Numbered from the stretch's first letter, positions 10,848 to 21,481 are shown. The stretch is DNA of 64,000 nt from Platynereis dumerilii (GCA_026936325.1 JAPTHN010000008.1:14972259-15036258); one strand, 5' to 3'. A program made the numbers and translations. The notes: generated from the sequence alone by a model not told the origin.

Positions 10848-11387
10848 TTACCTTTTTCTTGAATTAGATGAGAATTTATGTGTCGACCCTTGACATTCGC
10901 AGTCAAGACAGGGCGAGGAACGAATTTGAGTACTTTTGAGTGAATCGCGCAGGTGTCCGCAGTCCTTGAGTACTTGTCTGTGATCTTGCAGGTGCTTGGC
11001 CACTCTGTCTATGTCACAATGTTGCAATCTGATCCGAAACTCTTCACCTAGGTCCCACCACAGTATATTTGGCTATCTCACAACGTATCTACCTCACTTA
11101 AACGCTTGTATCACCTCCTTGTAACCTGACCACTCCATGAGGCTTCCTGCAGCCTTTTGCAACATAAAATTACTCCCAAAACATTTAACTTGAGGATATC
11201 CTGTGCAACAATGACTGGAATCAAAGGAAAACCAACTTATCATTATCTCCCAAGTATTACAATGCTCTGTTAAATCGCGAAAGCACACCTCACGTTTAAT
11301 TGCAAGTTTTCTAAAAGGGCCATCAACGACTCGCTGCCAGAGCACAGGTGTGCTGTCTATCTTCCAAGCTGGAATACCAAGTTCAAA
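10848..11387 (-). other. Possible decayed coding stretch, unidentified
   Basis: On the minus strand one frame is open for ~97 codons (11387 to 11097) and again, in the same frame, for 74 codons (11072 to 10851), separated by eight codons containing TGA and TAG. The peptide has a balanced, protein-like composition (FELGIPAWKIDSTPVLWQRV; later ILWWDLGEEFRIRLQH). The second block contains two imperfect 13-residue repeats (HLQDHRQVLK / HLRDSLKSTQ; DNA period 39). An AAAAG/GTAAAT donor-like sequence sits at its end. I recognise no family. Open runs of this length are expected several times by chance in a window this size. Confidence 0.25.
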
Positions 11388-11389
11388 CT

Positions 11390-13928
11390 ATAAGTAGGCT
11401 ACTATCAATACGAAGCTGTTGAGAAATCTAGCAGTATGAGATAATAACAACATTTGATAGTGCAGCCCTCCAAAAGGAAGGTCTTACTTCTCCAGTGTTA
11501 TACAATATAGATTGATGACATGGCAGGGATCTGAGGGAAATTTCTTAGGAATACAAAGACGTCAACTAGGTCAATCTTGAATATTTAGTATAGACAGAAT
11601 TTCTGTGAACCTGTATCAAACCAGGAACTGTCAGAGCATTTGCACTATACATAGGCCTATACCTTTTGCAGCTTTTTGTGCCAGAAAGATTTTAAAACTA
11701 GATCCATGCTTGTACTTAGTCACAAAATTTAAAGAGCTGTCATTGACATGACAATGTACTTTTGAAACATCAATAGGCATCAATGTTCCAGATAATCTAG
11801 AACATCAATATTTGGAATTTCCACTTTTGGCATTTTTTCCTCTTCTGAGGTTTGAAATGATTTTCTCCAGTCTCTAAATTCAGTTTAATTCACTAACATG
11901 TGTACAACATATATAGACCCTATCCTTACAATGCTCTGAGTAGCACTTTACTATGAAATTGACTTTGAACAAGATATACATAATATAGAAACGTTTTAAA
12001 AAGTCAGCAAAGATATATCCAGTTTAACAAGTTTACACACTCAACATTTAGGAAAACCCACAGTCGAGGCAGGAGCAGTTTATTTATGTTCTCAGACTAA
12101 ACAGGAGAAATGAAACCACAGGAGCACAAAGAAACATTTTACGGGTTAAAGGGATCCACATTAAAAAGGAGAAAGAAGAGAAGTGATACTTTGGAAAGAG
12201 AAGGGAGGGGGTAAAGACATGACCCCCACTAGGGGTGTTGGAGAGTGTTAGGGAGGGTGCAATTTTCAACTTGAGATTTTCATTTCATTTGATATTATCC
12301 TTAAGTTTCGTGAAGGGTCTCTTGTATAAGCATTGACACTTTCTTGAGTGGCATGGCTTGGAGTAACTTTGTATAAGTAAGTGTTTTGCGACCAAACAAG
12401 CTTGAGAATTCCATTGTCACTTTGAATCAGTTGAATTGTCTGTCCTCTATTTTGGAGTGTAAAATGTTGCAATTGAGAGTTGAGAGATCACCTGAAAAAT
12501 TAAGTTGACATTATATAAATACTGAAAATACTACATTAATTAATTGGAGAATAAGACATCTGCACGTTATATTTTCACGAAACACAATTTTCCTAATTGA
12601 AGAATGTCATTCTTGACTATTGGAAACTTCAGCCATTACTCTATTCAATAGTTTTGATATAATGGTAAAACTTGGAGAAACTAGCCCTAGTTACTTCAAG
12701 GGCAAAGCTGCGTTTGACATCCCAAAGATAAATTATCAATATGGAAAATTATATTCATATCACGGAATTTAATAGTAATATTGGTCATTTGCAATTAAAA
12801 TTTCTAATATGAAGGAGCCCGATTAATATCATAGGTAGTTATCTATAGGTATATAGGCACAATTGTTCAGTTCAAAAAGCCAGTTGTACATAAGGCCAAC
12901 AAAAAGACATAACTTCATGATATATGCTTAGTCCAGGCTCTATTTAGAAACTCATAGAGCCTCGTATGTACCCATGAATCACCCCTGAGCTATGAGGCCA
13001 GAATAGGATAGTCATAATATTTCACAGCAAAGCCTAATGTTTAAAGTGAAATGCTGTTTAAACTCGTCACTAAATCCTCAAAATACCTGCCCACAATTCT
13101 ACACCTGTCTATTCCCTATTTGTGGCTATGTAGAGGCAGGAATGTTGCCCCAGCTAAGCCCAGTAGCTGCCATGTGAGCAGGAAAATGTCAGCTTGGGCG
13201 AATTTGATATGGACAAGTGAAGTCAGGTGTTTCACTGGCGAAACTGGCTTAGTGCTGCAGTCAGGCCTTCAGCTAACATCATACAACAGCCAAGGATTTC
13301 TCGTTGAGATTTGACAGCAGATTGGAAGAGAAGAATGGATAGTAAGATATTGGGAAGTACTTTGCGAGGTTGAAAAGACATTGACGAGTAGGATATTGAA
13401 AAATATATGCCAAGGGAAAGAATGAAAAGAAAAAACCTTCAAGATTGAGAAATTCAAGTATAAGATTGAAAAGTATGATATTGAAAATAATGGTTTTCAG
13501 ACATCAGTGATTGAAAATCAATCTGAAAAGTATATCAGAAAAGGAAATAATAAAAAAGTATGCAATTAGAACACAGAGACTCAAAAAAGAGAAGATTGAA
13601 AAGTTGGAGAACTTCCTGCAAGGGAGTCCTTTTTGGGTATACCATCCGTTGTGAAATATTTGTGTGGAATTTCTTTGCGGATGACAGTAGATTTGAGGAC
13701 CCAAACAGGCAGAAATTGATGAGACTGTGTTAACATCTATTATTTCAGTATCCATTTGGATTATAAAAAGTAGGGAACTGCTCTTTAAAAGTCTCATGGA
13801 TGGACAGAGTGCAGTATCAGCATTTTATCTGGAGGTTGTATGTTCTGCAAATAATTATGCTCTTTACAAATACTGAGAAGGCACCCATGGATCTGACTTA
13901 CATTGACAGAATTGAGAGTGAATCCCTA
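11390..13928. other. Intergenic, nothing supported
   Basis: AT-rich sequence with scattered short ORFs of no recognisable content. No tandem array, SINE head or clear TIR pair was found. Confidence 0.5.
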
Positions 13929-14053
13929 CACTCTAAAAAATGTCGGGACAAAATTGGTTTTTTAGATTCAAAATGGTTTTTTAAAAATCCATGTTGGTTT
14001 TGCATTGAAATTTGGTTTTTCAAAAAACCATTTTGAATCTAAAAAACCAATTT
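13929..14053. mobile_element. Foldback element with 32-bp perfect stem
   Basis: AAATTGGTTTTTTAGATTCA at the start of the left arm (13951-13982) has its exact reverse complement over 14022-14053, giving a perfect 32-bp stem around a 39-base loop. The left flank begins CACTCTAAAAAATG, resembling the terminal CACTCTAAACA of the TIR element at 57645-57972. It is probably a MITE or solo foldback. The outer right end is not identified. Confidence 0.6.
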
Positions 14054-14824
14054 ATCCTTGTTTGGGACGACAAGTCTGCAACATTTTACCTATTTGTGGG
14101 AGCATGTGTGTCATCAGACTCATCACCCCAGATCTTTATCCAAAAGCCAACCCCCTTTTCTATAGACTCCATAGAAAATTCAATATTGATACCTTTGAAG
14201 AGCTTTGAACAGTTGAAAGCTCATGACACGAGTATTATTCCTCCCAAAACCGATTACCCCATCATTTGTGATTGCACTGGGGCAGTGTGAGGGGAATGTG
14301 AGATGTTTTTGTGACCCAACTTGACATAGAACGGAGCATCCGTCCAAATAGGATGAGGGAATGATGCGGATAGCTTAATGGATTAAACGTGACACCTTTC
14401 TGCATAATGCTATGATAATGCTATGATGATATCAGATAATGTCATTATAATATTATTATGGTATTCTAGGGGGCGCTTTTAAAAGGACATCTGCTTTTGA
14501 AAACAGCTGCCCTGCCTAAAATCACACCTCCAGCTTTACCCTGGGTTACTCGGCTTTCTGTCAAGGTATTATTTAAGCAGTTGGTAAAAAATCTATGGCT
14601 GCCACATCGTATGCAGGGTGAGTTCAGACTCTGGTCCCTAAGGTTATGCTGAGACCATTCTGGGCAGGTACATTTCACCCCAACATATGGCAAGGGGTGT
14701 TCATTGAATAATTTTCCTGCCATCAGGATTTAAAGAAATCACAAAATGCATAATGATATAACACATATATTTGGAATGTCCAGCAGAGGAGCATGTGACA
14801 TGTATGCCTACTACATGGATGACA
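14054..14824. other. Intergenic, diverged repeat debris
   Basis: An A-box-like TAGCTTAATGGATTAAAC occurs at about 14369, but no matching B box follows, so it is at most a SINE relic. A B-box-like GAGTTCAGACTC lies at 14622. No gene is supported. Confidence 0.35.
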
Positions 14825-14950
14825 AGGCTTTACGTTCAGTATTTTTGCATTACCCATGGTAACTTGGCGAAACATGACAGGCAAGGACCATGGTAATGTG
14901 GTGAGGTACACTCTTGGCACAGAATGAAAATTTCATCTAACATGGTGAAG
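14825..14950 (-). mobile_element. SINE family B copy, partial
   Basis: Contains the family core: CTTTACGTTCAGTATTT, then GACAGGCAAGGACCATGGTA, GTACACTCTTGGCACAGAAT and CATCTAACATGG. The same words recur at 22.7, 41.5, 42.2, 46.3 and 47.8 kb. The tRNA-like head, expected to the right, is missing: a 145-bp MITE interrupts the copy at 14951. Confidence 0.65.
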
Positions 14951-15095
14951 CAGTGGCGGATCCAGACATAGGAGTCTAGGTGGGGTCATATCAGGGACAT
15001 TTCGGCATTTGCGAGCTTGCTTCTTCACCAATTTTCTTCAAAATGGTACTTTTCATCTTAGTAATCTAGGGACGGGCCCCTGTGATCCGCCACTG
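14951..15095. mobile_element. hAT-like MITE, 145 bp, with 7-bp TSD
   Basis: Terminal inverted repeats CAGTGGCGGATC (left) and GATCCGCCACTG (right). GGTGAAG is present directly outside both ends (14944-14950 and 15096-15102), a target-site duplication. CAGTG-type ends fit the hAT superfamily, which normally makes 8-bp duplications; 7 are visible here. No transposase is encoded. It sits inside a SINE-B copy, so it is the younger insertion. Confidence 0.75.
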
Positions 15096-15104
15096 GGTGA
15101 AGTG

Positions 15105-15890
15105 CACCATTGCCATAGGATAAAATATCTCTCAAAGGCTTTACTAAATAAATCCAGATAGATAAGTCTTATATATATAGGTAAATGTAGAGACAGACAA
15201 CTATAACTAGATATTACTGCTCCATGCAGTTTACACCATCCACCCAGTCCCATAAAACAGATGGATCCACTTTGGTAATCAGCTGTAGACAGAAGACAAA
15301 GACATGGAAAGACAGAGTAGATAGGAAAACTGATAGATAGAATATATAGATGAATAGACAGCTTGATAATTGGACAGAAAAGACTTGTAGTGTAAACATG
15401 CATGCGTGCACGTTGTACATGTTCCTTGATTTAGTTGATTAATGTATTAAATGAGAAATGGAGATATTTCTTAATTGGCCAACATCTGTGATTAGAAAGC
15501 AGATGTTGTTCACTGAATAAAGATACCATATATTTAACCATAGTACATTTTGAGCTTTTGTTTTACTATTATTTTCATACTTTTGTTTAAAGAAAACCAA
15601 GGGAGAGACACAACATCTTAATTTCAGAGAAAGGACGTTTGCTGTCACTTGTTAAAACAACCACATCAATCTTCTAAAGTTATATTTAGAGAAACATTAT
15701 TTCTGCAAAAATTCTATTTATGTTTATTCAATTATTTTTTAAAATTTCAATGAAGTTTTGCAGCATTGAGAATTGATATTCTATTTTCAACCCAGCTTTC
15801 GAGTCAGTGTTTGAATAAATTTACATGATTTTGATAAATGTACTTAAAACCAGTCAGAACCAGTAAGAACCAGAGGTTGGCGGTAGGCAG
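15105..15890. other. Intergenic, AT-rich
   Basis: No gene or clear repeat. Open frames of up to 116 codons on the minus strand (15053-15403) have low-information, Leu/Ile/Ser-rich composition, as expected for AT-rich noncoding DNA. Confidence 0.45.
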
Positions 15891-15898
15891 CCCTGTGC

Positions 15899-16690
15899 AA
15901 TTCAATTCAATTGGTTGTCTGACCAAATTCAATTCAATTTGGCATCAGTGCAAAATCCATTCAATTGGGCACCATTGCAAAATCAATTCAATTGGACATC
16001 AATGCAAATTACATTCCATCAATTGGGCATCAGTGCAAAAAGAATCGAATTCAAATGGACATCAGTGCAAAATCATTTCAATTGGGCGTAAGTGCAAAGT
16101 CAATTCAATTGAATAGGACATCAGTGCAGAGTCAATTCAATTCAATTGGACATCAGTGTAGAGTCAATTCAATTCAATTGGGCATCAGCGCAAGTTCAAT
16201 TCAATTGGACATCAGTGCAGAGTCAATTCAATTCAATTGGGCATTAGTGCAAATTCAATTCAATTGGACATCAGTGTAAAATCAATTTAATTCAATTGGG
16301 CATCAGCACAAGTTCAATTCAATTGGACATCAGTGCAGAGTCAATTCAATTCAATTGGGCATTAGTGCAAATTCAATTCAATTGGACATCAGTGTAAAAT
16401 CAATTTAATTCAATTGTGCATCAGCGCAAGTTCAATTCAATTGGATATCAGTGCAGAGTCAATTCAATTTAATTGGACATCAGTGCAAAGTCAATTCAAT
16501 TGGGCATCATTGCAAATTCAATTCAATTGGACATCAGTGCAAAGTCAATTCCAATAATTGGACATCATTGCAAAGTCAACTCAATTCAATTGAGCATCAG
16601 TGCAAAATCAATTCAATTCACCTTGTTTTTGAATGAGGTCAATTCGATTCAATTCGTCGGGGCATCCAGTTTAATTCAATTCATTTTGTC
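15899..16690. repeat. Minisatellite CAATTGGACATCAGTGCAAA with higher-order period
   Basis: About 25 variants of a 26-33 bp unit built on CAATTGGRCATCAGTGCARA plus one or two TCAATTCAAT words. At 16181, 16299 and 16417 the same four-unit block restarts, giving a 118-bp higher-order repeat with only a few differences between copies. All unit lengths are mixed, so ORFs through it are by-products. Confidence 0.9.
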
Positions 16691-16713
16691 ACATGACACA
16701 CCTCTAAGTTTTG

Positions 16714-17031
16714 GCTCAGAACAAATAGTTTTATCTCCAGACCAGGTTTCGAACCCAGTGCTAGAGTAATTTTATCAAATTCATGAAAATCTGATACTTC
16801 AAACCATCGAACCATGCAGTACTTTTTTGTCGGACACTTTATAAAACCAACACAATTTGGAGAACATTTGAAGCTCAGAACAAATAGTTTTATCTCCAGA
16901 CCAGGTTTCGAACCCAGTGCTAGAGTAATTTTATCAAATTCATGAAAATCTGATACTTCAAACCATCGAACCATGCAGTACTTTTTTGTCTGACACTTTA
17001 TAAAACCAACACAATTTGGAGAACATTTGAA
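16714..17031. repeat. 159-bp tandem duplication with tRNA-like boxes
   Basis: GCTCAGAACAAATAG starts at 16714 and at 16873, and the two 159-bp units are almost identical (I see one difference, GTCGGACAC versus GTCTGACAC). On the minus strand each unit holds an A-box-like TGGTTCGATGG and a B-box-like GGTTCGAAACC about 50 bases apart, so it may be a duplicated SINE head. Near-identity implies recent duplication or gene conversion. Confidence 0.85.
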
Positions 17032-17804
17032 GCCAATTTAATTGTTTGAATTAACCATGTGCATCTCATTAAATAACAGGCAATTAAGGTATTAATTCCT
17101 GTATAAACAAAGGCAACAATATATTCCTGTATGGTCTGCAGGTGTTCATCTTCATTCCATAAATATTCACTGTGAGATATATTTTTTGTAAAAGAACAAT
17201 TTTTACTTTGTTGTCAAAAAAATATTCTACATGAGTGGAAATTTAACCACATTTAAGTGAATAAACTTTTGTTTGAGGTGTCAGCGGATGTGCAGTATCT
17301 CACCCTAAGGATACTAAAGCATGTTGATAAATAAAACATGCAACTCTCTGACTGAAATATTTCAATTAAATTGTCTTTGCAAAATATTTTCTTGGGAATT
17401 CATTTACTTCACCAATCAAGTCAAAGACTCTGGCAAGAGCAGGACTTGTTATATATATTCTGGCCAGAGCAGGACTTGTTATATATACATGTATACATAT
17501 AATTCATTTGTGAAGTTTAAAGAAAAAAATTACGATCAATTTGTTGCAGAGCAGGGGCATAGAGAAAATTCCAGTGGGGGGGGGGAAATCTATCGGGTTA
17601 TTGCATTGTGGAATGTGTAGCCCACGACGGTCACGACATACCGCGACAAAGTGCAAATATAATTAGCTTGTAATTTTTTTAAAAAATTTCATCGTGGGGG
17701 GGGGGGGCGGTGCATCTCTCATCCCTCTCCCTGCATTCATCCCTGTTACAGAGTTATGACAGTTAGCAACAATGGAAATTTACACTTAGATGTGATGACA
17801 TAGT
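17032..17804. other. Intergenic with G homopolymers
   Basis: A short direct repeat (GCAGGACTTGTTATATAT, 17439 and 17469) and two long G runs at about 17575 and 17695 flank a sequence beginning GGGGCATAGAGAAAATTCC. It may be a degenerate DNA transposon relic, but TIRs are not convincing. No gene. Confidence 0.4.
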
Positions 17805-18100
17805 GAAGTTTTAACTCTTCAGCACACCAGGTGACAGCTCCATCCTTGTTGTGGTATTCACTTCACATTGCTTGTCCAGTCATCCAGTCCAGGGGAGTCT
17901 GGCTGGAGATGTTGCTGCTCACACTTGACAGGAGGGTGAACTGCTGCTTTCACAAGTGGCCACCCTGTGAGGCCACACCAACCTCCAGCTCATTGCATTT
18001 TCAGCTCCAGGACTGGGGTTCGAACTTGTGTCATCTTCAAGAGACCTCTTGTGCAAGTGGATTAGCGGCCAAGAGCTCTTGCCATTGGGCTATGAGAATC
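17805..18100 (-). mobile_element. SINE family A copy (tRNA-derived)
   Basis: Reverse-complement copy of the element at 42996-43370. Read on the minus strand it starts with an A-box-like TAGCCCAATGGCAAGAGC, a B-box-like AGTTCGAACCCC, then GGGTGGCCACTTGTG, TTCACCCTCCTGTCA, GTGTGAGCAGCAACA and GGACAAGCAATGTGAAGTGA. The two copies match through most of their length with scattered differences, so this family is moderately old. Confidence 0.85.
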
Positions 18101-18168
18101 AAAACTGAACTGAGATGGATGCTGACAGACCAATGCCTTGCCACTGACCCTCTCGGCATTGCTTTGTT

Positions 18169-18384
18169 CACTGTACAATTTGAAATTTTGAGTCAGCTTA
18201 AATGATTGAGTGAGATGGTTGCACAAGGATTATTTGTTTGAGCTGACATTGTTTGTTGTTTTAAGTTATGATAATCTGTCCATCGTCATAATTTACTACA
18301 AGCTTTATCAGCTGAAAGGAATTGTGCAACAATTAATTTCACTCAATTTCACTCAATCAATCTTAAACTTCAAATTTTACAGTG
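18169..18384. mobile_element. Palindromic MITE copy (family M1)
   Basis: Begins CACTGTACAATTTGAAATTT and ends TTCAAATTTTACAGTG. The internal words GAGTCAGCTTAAATGATTGA, GTGAGATGGTTGCACAA and TTGTTGTTTTAAGTTATGAT recur in inverted order in the right half. The whole element is a ~216-bp near-palindrome. TA lies outside the right end. No coding capacity. Confidence 0.85.
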
Positions 18385-18413
18385 TATGAAAATCAACATC
18401 AATGCAAAAGAAC

Positions 18414-19007
18414 TTAGAATATAAAAGAGATGAATACCATAATGAGATATTGTTGTATTAGAATTAATATCTGACGCACAAGAACTGCCAACCTGAAAGA
18501 ACTGGACACCAAAAACCAAAAAAATGAAAAATGAAAACATTTTGCACCGGGGAACATGGATGCAGCTGCTTGGCTGATGTATAATACAAAATCCAGCCCA
18601 TTAAAAACTTCTGGATTCACAAAAATGTCATGTATGTGCTTTCCATGCACTAGGAGTGTGCAGCTGTGGGCCACATCAAGGGGGGTATTTACATTTAACA
18701 CACCAGATTGATACAAAATGTATAATGCTTCCCATGTAATGTACCAAATGCAAACAGGTACATAATATGTACATATATCAGATAAATGGCTTAATTTCAA
18801 ACGTAATATTGTAAGTAATATAACATGCACATAATAAATATTTGTATTATTCACTATTAAAGTGTAAGGGCAACTGGGCCATTTAATGTATTTAATGTAT
18901 ATTTGAATAAACTGTGACTTATGCATATGAAGTAAATTTGAAAAAAATAGCCAAAAAAATGCTATGAGGACTTTTGTATGAATTGTATGCACAAAATATT
19001 GCTGCAA
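18414..19007 (-). other. 197-codon ORF, unidentified and doubtful
   Basis: One of the longest non-repetitive ORFs outside the zinc-finger gene. The predicted product is hydrophobic (Phe, Leu, Ile, Tyr), with stretches that would score as membrane segments. This is also what AT-rich noncoding DNA encodes. The middle part (PLDVAHSCTLLVHGKHIHDI) is less biased. No domain, promoter or polyadenylation context supports it. Confidence 0.15.
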
Positions 19008-19009
19008 AA

Positions 19010-19353
19010 ACTACTCAAGTTCAGAAGAGATTAAAAACAGGGATCTGCCATTTGATATCTGAGATTAACTTAACAAATGATATTTAATTCAGTCATCTAA
19101 TCGAACCAAAATATATGACACACAATTTCTGAAGAAATATTCTAATTAATACTTGGTAAAATCACACAAATTCTATCATCCGCAGCAAACACATTATATG
19201 TTATGTACTTTAACAATATCCTTATTGGTATTCGGGTAAAATCACAGAGAGATCTTAGGTCCAGGAAAATTGACTTCTTTCAAAATAGATCCGAATTAAT
19301 TTCCAGTAAATATAACTTGAATGGAACCATATTAGCAATTTCTTTTACTGCTG
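19010..19353. other. Intergenic, nothing supported
   Basis: AT-rich sequence between the doubtful ORF and the next M1 MITE copy. No repeat or gene is evident. Confidence 0.45.
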
Positions 19354-19564
19354 CTCTGTAAAATTTGAATTTTGAGTCAGCTTAAATGATCAAGTGAGAA
19401 GTTTGCACAATTCATTTGAGCTAACATGGCTTGTTGTTTTAAGTTATGACAACGGAAAGATTATCATAACTCAAAACAACAAGCTATACACGTTAGCTCA
19501 ACCAAATTGTGCCAGCTTGTCACTCATCATTTGAGCAAACTCAAAATTTTCAAATTTTACAGTG
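19354..19564. mobile_element. Palindromic MITE copy (family M1)
   Basis: Left arm CTCTGTAAAATTTGAATTTT with GAGTCAGCTTAAATGATCAA. The centre is GTTATGACAACGGAAAGATT. The right arm returns through AAACAACAAGCTATACACG to TTCAAATTTTACAGTG. TA follows the right end, as in the 18.2 kb copy, compatible with a TA target. Arms differ at several bases. Confidence 0.85.
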
Positions 19565-19569
19565 TATGA

Positions 19570-20221
19570 TTTTGTCCATTTTTAAATCTCCCAATTTCTT
19601 CATTTTGAAGTTCTTAGACCGGTAATGATTGAGGTACTGGAATATAGTATAAGCTTGGAAGAAGCACTTATTCATCCAAGGTATGAGTATACTAAGTTGC
19701 CATGACACCCATACGAGCAGAGGGGTCTCTGTGAGTCTCTTCTAAGCCCAACTCAGTCAAAAGTCTATTCTGTCAGAAGCTAAACCATCTATCCTAACTC
19801 CAACAAAGATCTCAGAATAGGAGACCCTCAGAAGAAGGGAAAAGGGGGGGGGTGTTAAAATTTAGTAACTGGACCCTAAGATCAAACGGTCAAGAAGAGC
19901 CAGCCTGAGTTGAATCTCACCTGTCATTTAATACCCTTACCTGCTCTGACACCTTTTGGATCTGCCTCGATCTCAGTTGGATCTCCAAAACTTCAAAGGG
20001 AGGCTAAAGGGAGGCTTAATGCAGGTGGACAGGCCAGGACTCAACTGGACAGCTTTATAAGAGTTGAAGTTCTGGACAGCTCTTGGGAGAATCTTCAATG
20101 AAGATATGTCCAGTGTCCACTCTCCACGTTTCAAGAACATTCTCAGAGCAACTCCATTCATTTTCATTGTGAGAATCTGAGGTTTGCGATCTTACTCACA
20201 CTCTTTAGGTCTGATACTTCA
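19570..20221. other. Intergenic between MITE copies
   Basis: No gene. A G9 run occurs near 19848. The local ORFs at 19910-20167 overlap on both strands and have no recognisable content. Confidence 0.4.
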
Positions 20222-20433
20222 CATTGTAATTAAGGAAATTTGAAATTTTGAGTCAGCTCAAATGATTTAGTGAGATGGTTGCACAATTCGTTTGAGGTGA
20301 CATCTTGATGTTTTGAGTTGTGATAATCTTTTCCTTGTTATAACTTTAAACAACAAGCCATGATAGCTCAAAGGAGTTGTGCAACAATCTCACTCAATTA
20401 TTTAAGCTGTTTAAAAATTCAAATTTTACAGCG
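20222..20433. mobile_element. Palindromic MITE copy (family M1)
   Basis: The left end is eroded (ATTGTAATTAAGGAAATTTG); the internal words GAGTCAGCTCAAATGATTTA and GTGAGATGGTTGCACAATTC are intact. The right arm ends TTCAAATTTTACAGCG. It is the most diverged full-length copy in the window. Confidence 0.8.
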
Positions 20434-20480
20434 TAGGTCAACTTCTTGCCTAAAATCATGGAAAATACTAATAATGACAT

Positions 20481-20710
20481 CATAGGCGTATGGGAGGGGG
20501 GGGCAGGGGGGGCAGTCGCCCCCCCAAAAGTTTGAGAAACAGTAAGATTCGGGCAAAAAGGCTAAAAAATTTGGGCAGATGAATAGGTGAAAACTATTTA
20601 AAATTAGTGATTTCCAGGCAATTTCATTTGAAATGGTATTAAATTTAGATCTCGAAATTCGGGCAAATGTCGCTTGCCCCCCCAAAAATCGCGCGTCCCG
20701 TACGCCTATG
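20481..20710. mobile_element. hAT-like MITE, 230 bp, with 8-bp TSD
   Basis: TIRs CATAGGCGTA (left) and TACGCCTATG (right) are flanked on both sides by AATGACAT (20473-20480 and 20711-20718), an 8-bp target-site duplication typical of hAT elements. G-rich at the left end and C7 near the right. The interior includes ATTCGGGCAAA and CATTTGCCCGAATTTC. Intact TSDs indicate a fairly recent insertion. A related copy lies at about 22268-22445. Confidence 0.85.
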
Positions 20711-20718
20711 AATGACAT

Positions 20719-21481
20719 GATTATGTAACTGACAATCTGAAATATTGGTTATCCGAGATATCGGTAGTTATTCTATAAAACAGTAAAATATTTCTGAAAC
20801 CAGAAACAACACCCCTCCTATCTTCCCTGCATGGAAAACCCCCAAAACTCCCAGAAACCAGAGCCAAAAATATTTAAAATAAAAAAAGGAAAATAAGCAA
20901 ATACGCCCCTGTGTATGCAATGTGTAAGGTTCTTGTCAGATTTCAGATTTGAGTTCTTGAGCTCTTATTCTTGTGCCATTTCGAGAACTCTACAAGCATG
21001 CAGAGTTGTGAGCTATCTTCTCTCCTAACCTCTTCTGAGTTTTCTCAGTGTCTTTGCTCTGTCACCCCCTCTCTCTCTCTCCCCTCTCTGTTATTTTTCT
21101 CTCACCCCTCCCCTGGCCCATTGGGCACCTTGGAACTGCCCCGGACACTTTGGGGTGAGAAGAGACAGCCTTTAATGCGATTAAGGGGTGAACACCTCAG
21201 CTCCCCCTTGCGACTAGAATAGCAATGAACACCTGCATATGGCTGGCACCTTACATGTTAGGGGCACTATATGGCACTAGTCACCTCATGGAAGGAGCAT
21301 ACCAGGGGAGGGGTCCGCACCAGCTTTCTTCTTTGCTGAAGTGACGTACAATATTCAGTGAGATATTGAGGAATTTGGCTATTTATATATATGAGGAATT
21401 TTGAAGCTTTTTGCACGTCAATATTTTCTATCAGAAACATCATACATATTTTGAAGATAATATGATGAGCAAATTTCAAAG
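20719..21481. other. Intergenic, pyrimidine-rich part
   Basis: A C/T-rich stretch at 21062-21118, including a CT microsatellite. No gene supported. Confidence 0.4.

Noticed and set aside
15899-16690. CRISPR-like alternation of repeats and spacers
   Set aside because: The between-repeat segments are themselves repeats, unit lengths vary, and the genome is eukaryotic.
16681-16974. 97-codon minus ORF with an internal peptide repeat
   Set aside because: Caused by the 159-bp tandem DNA duplication.
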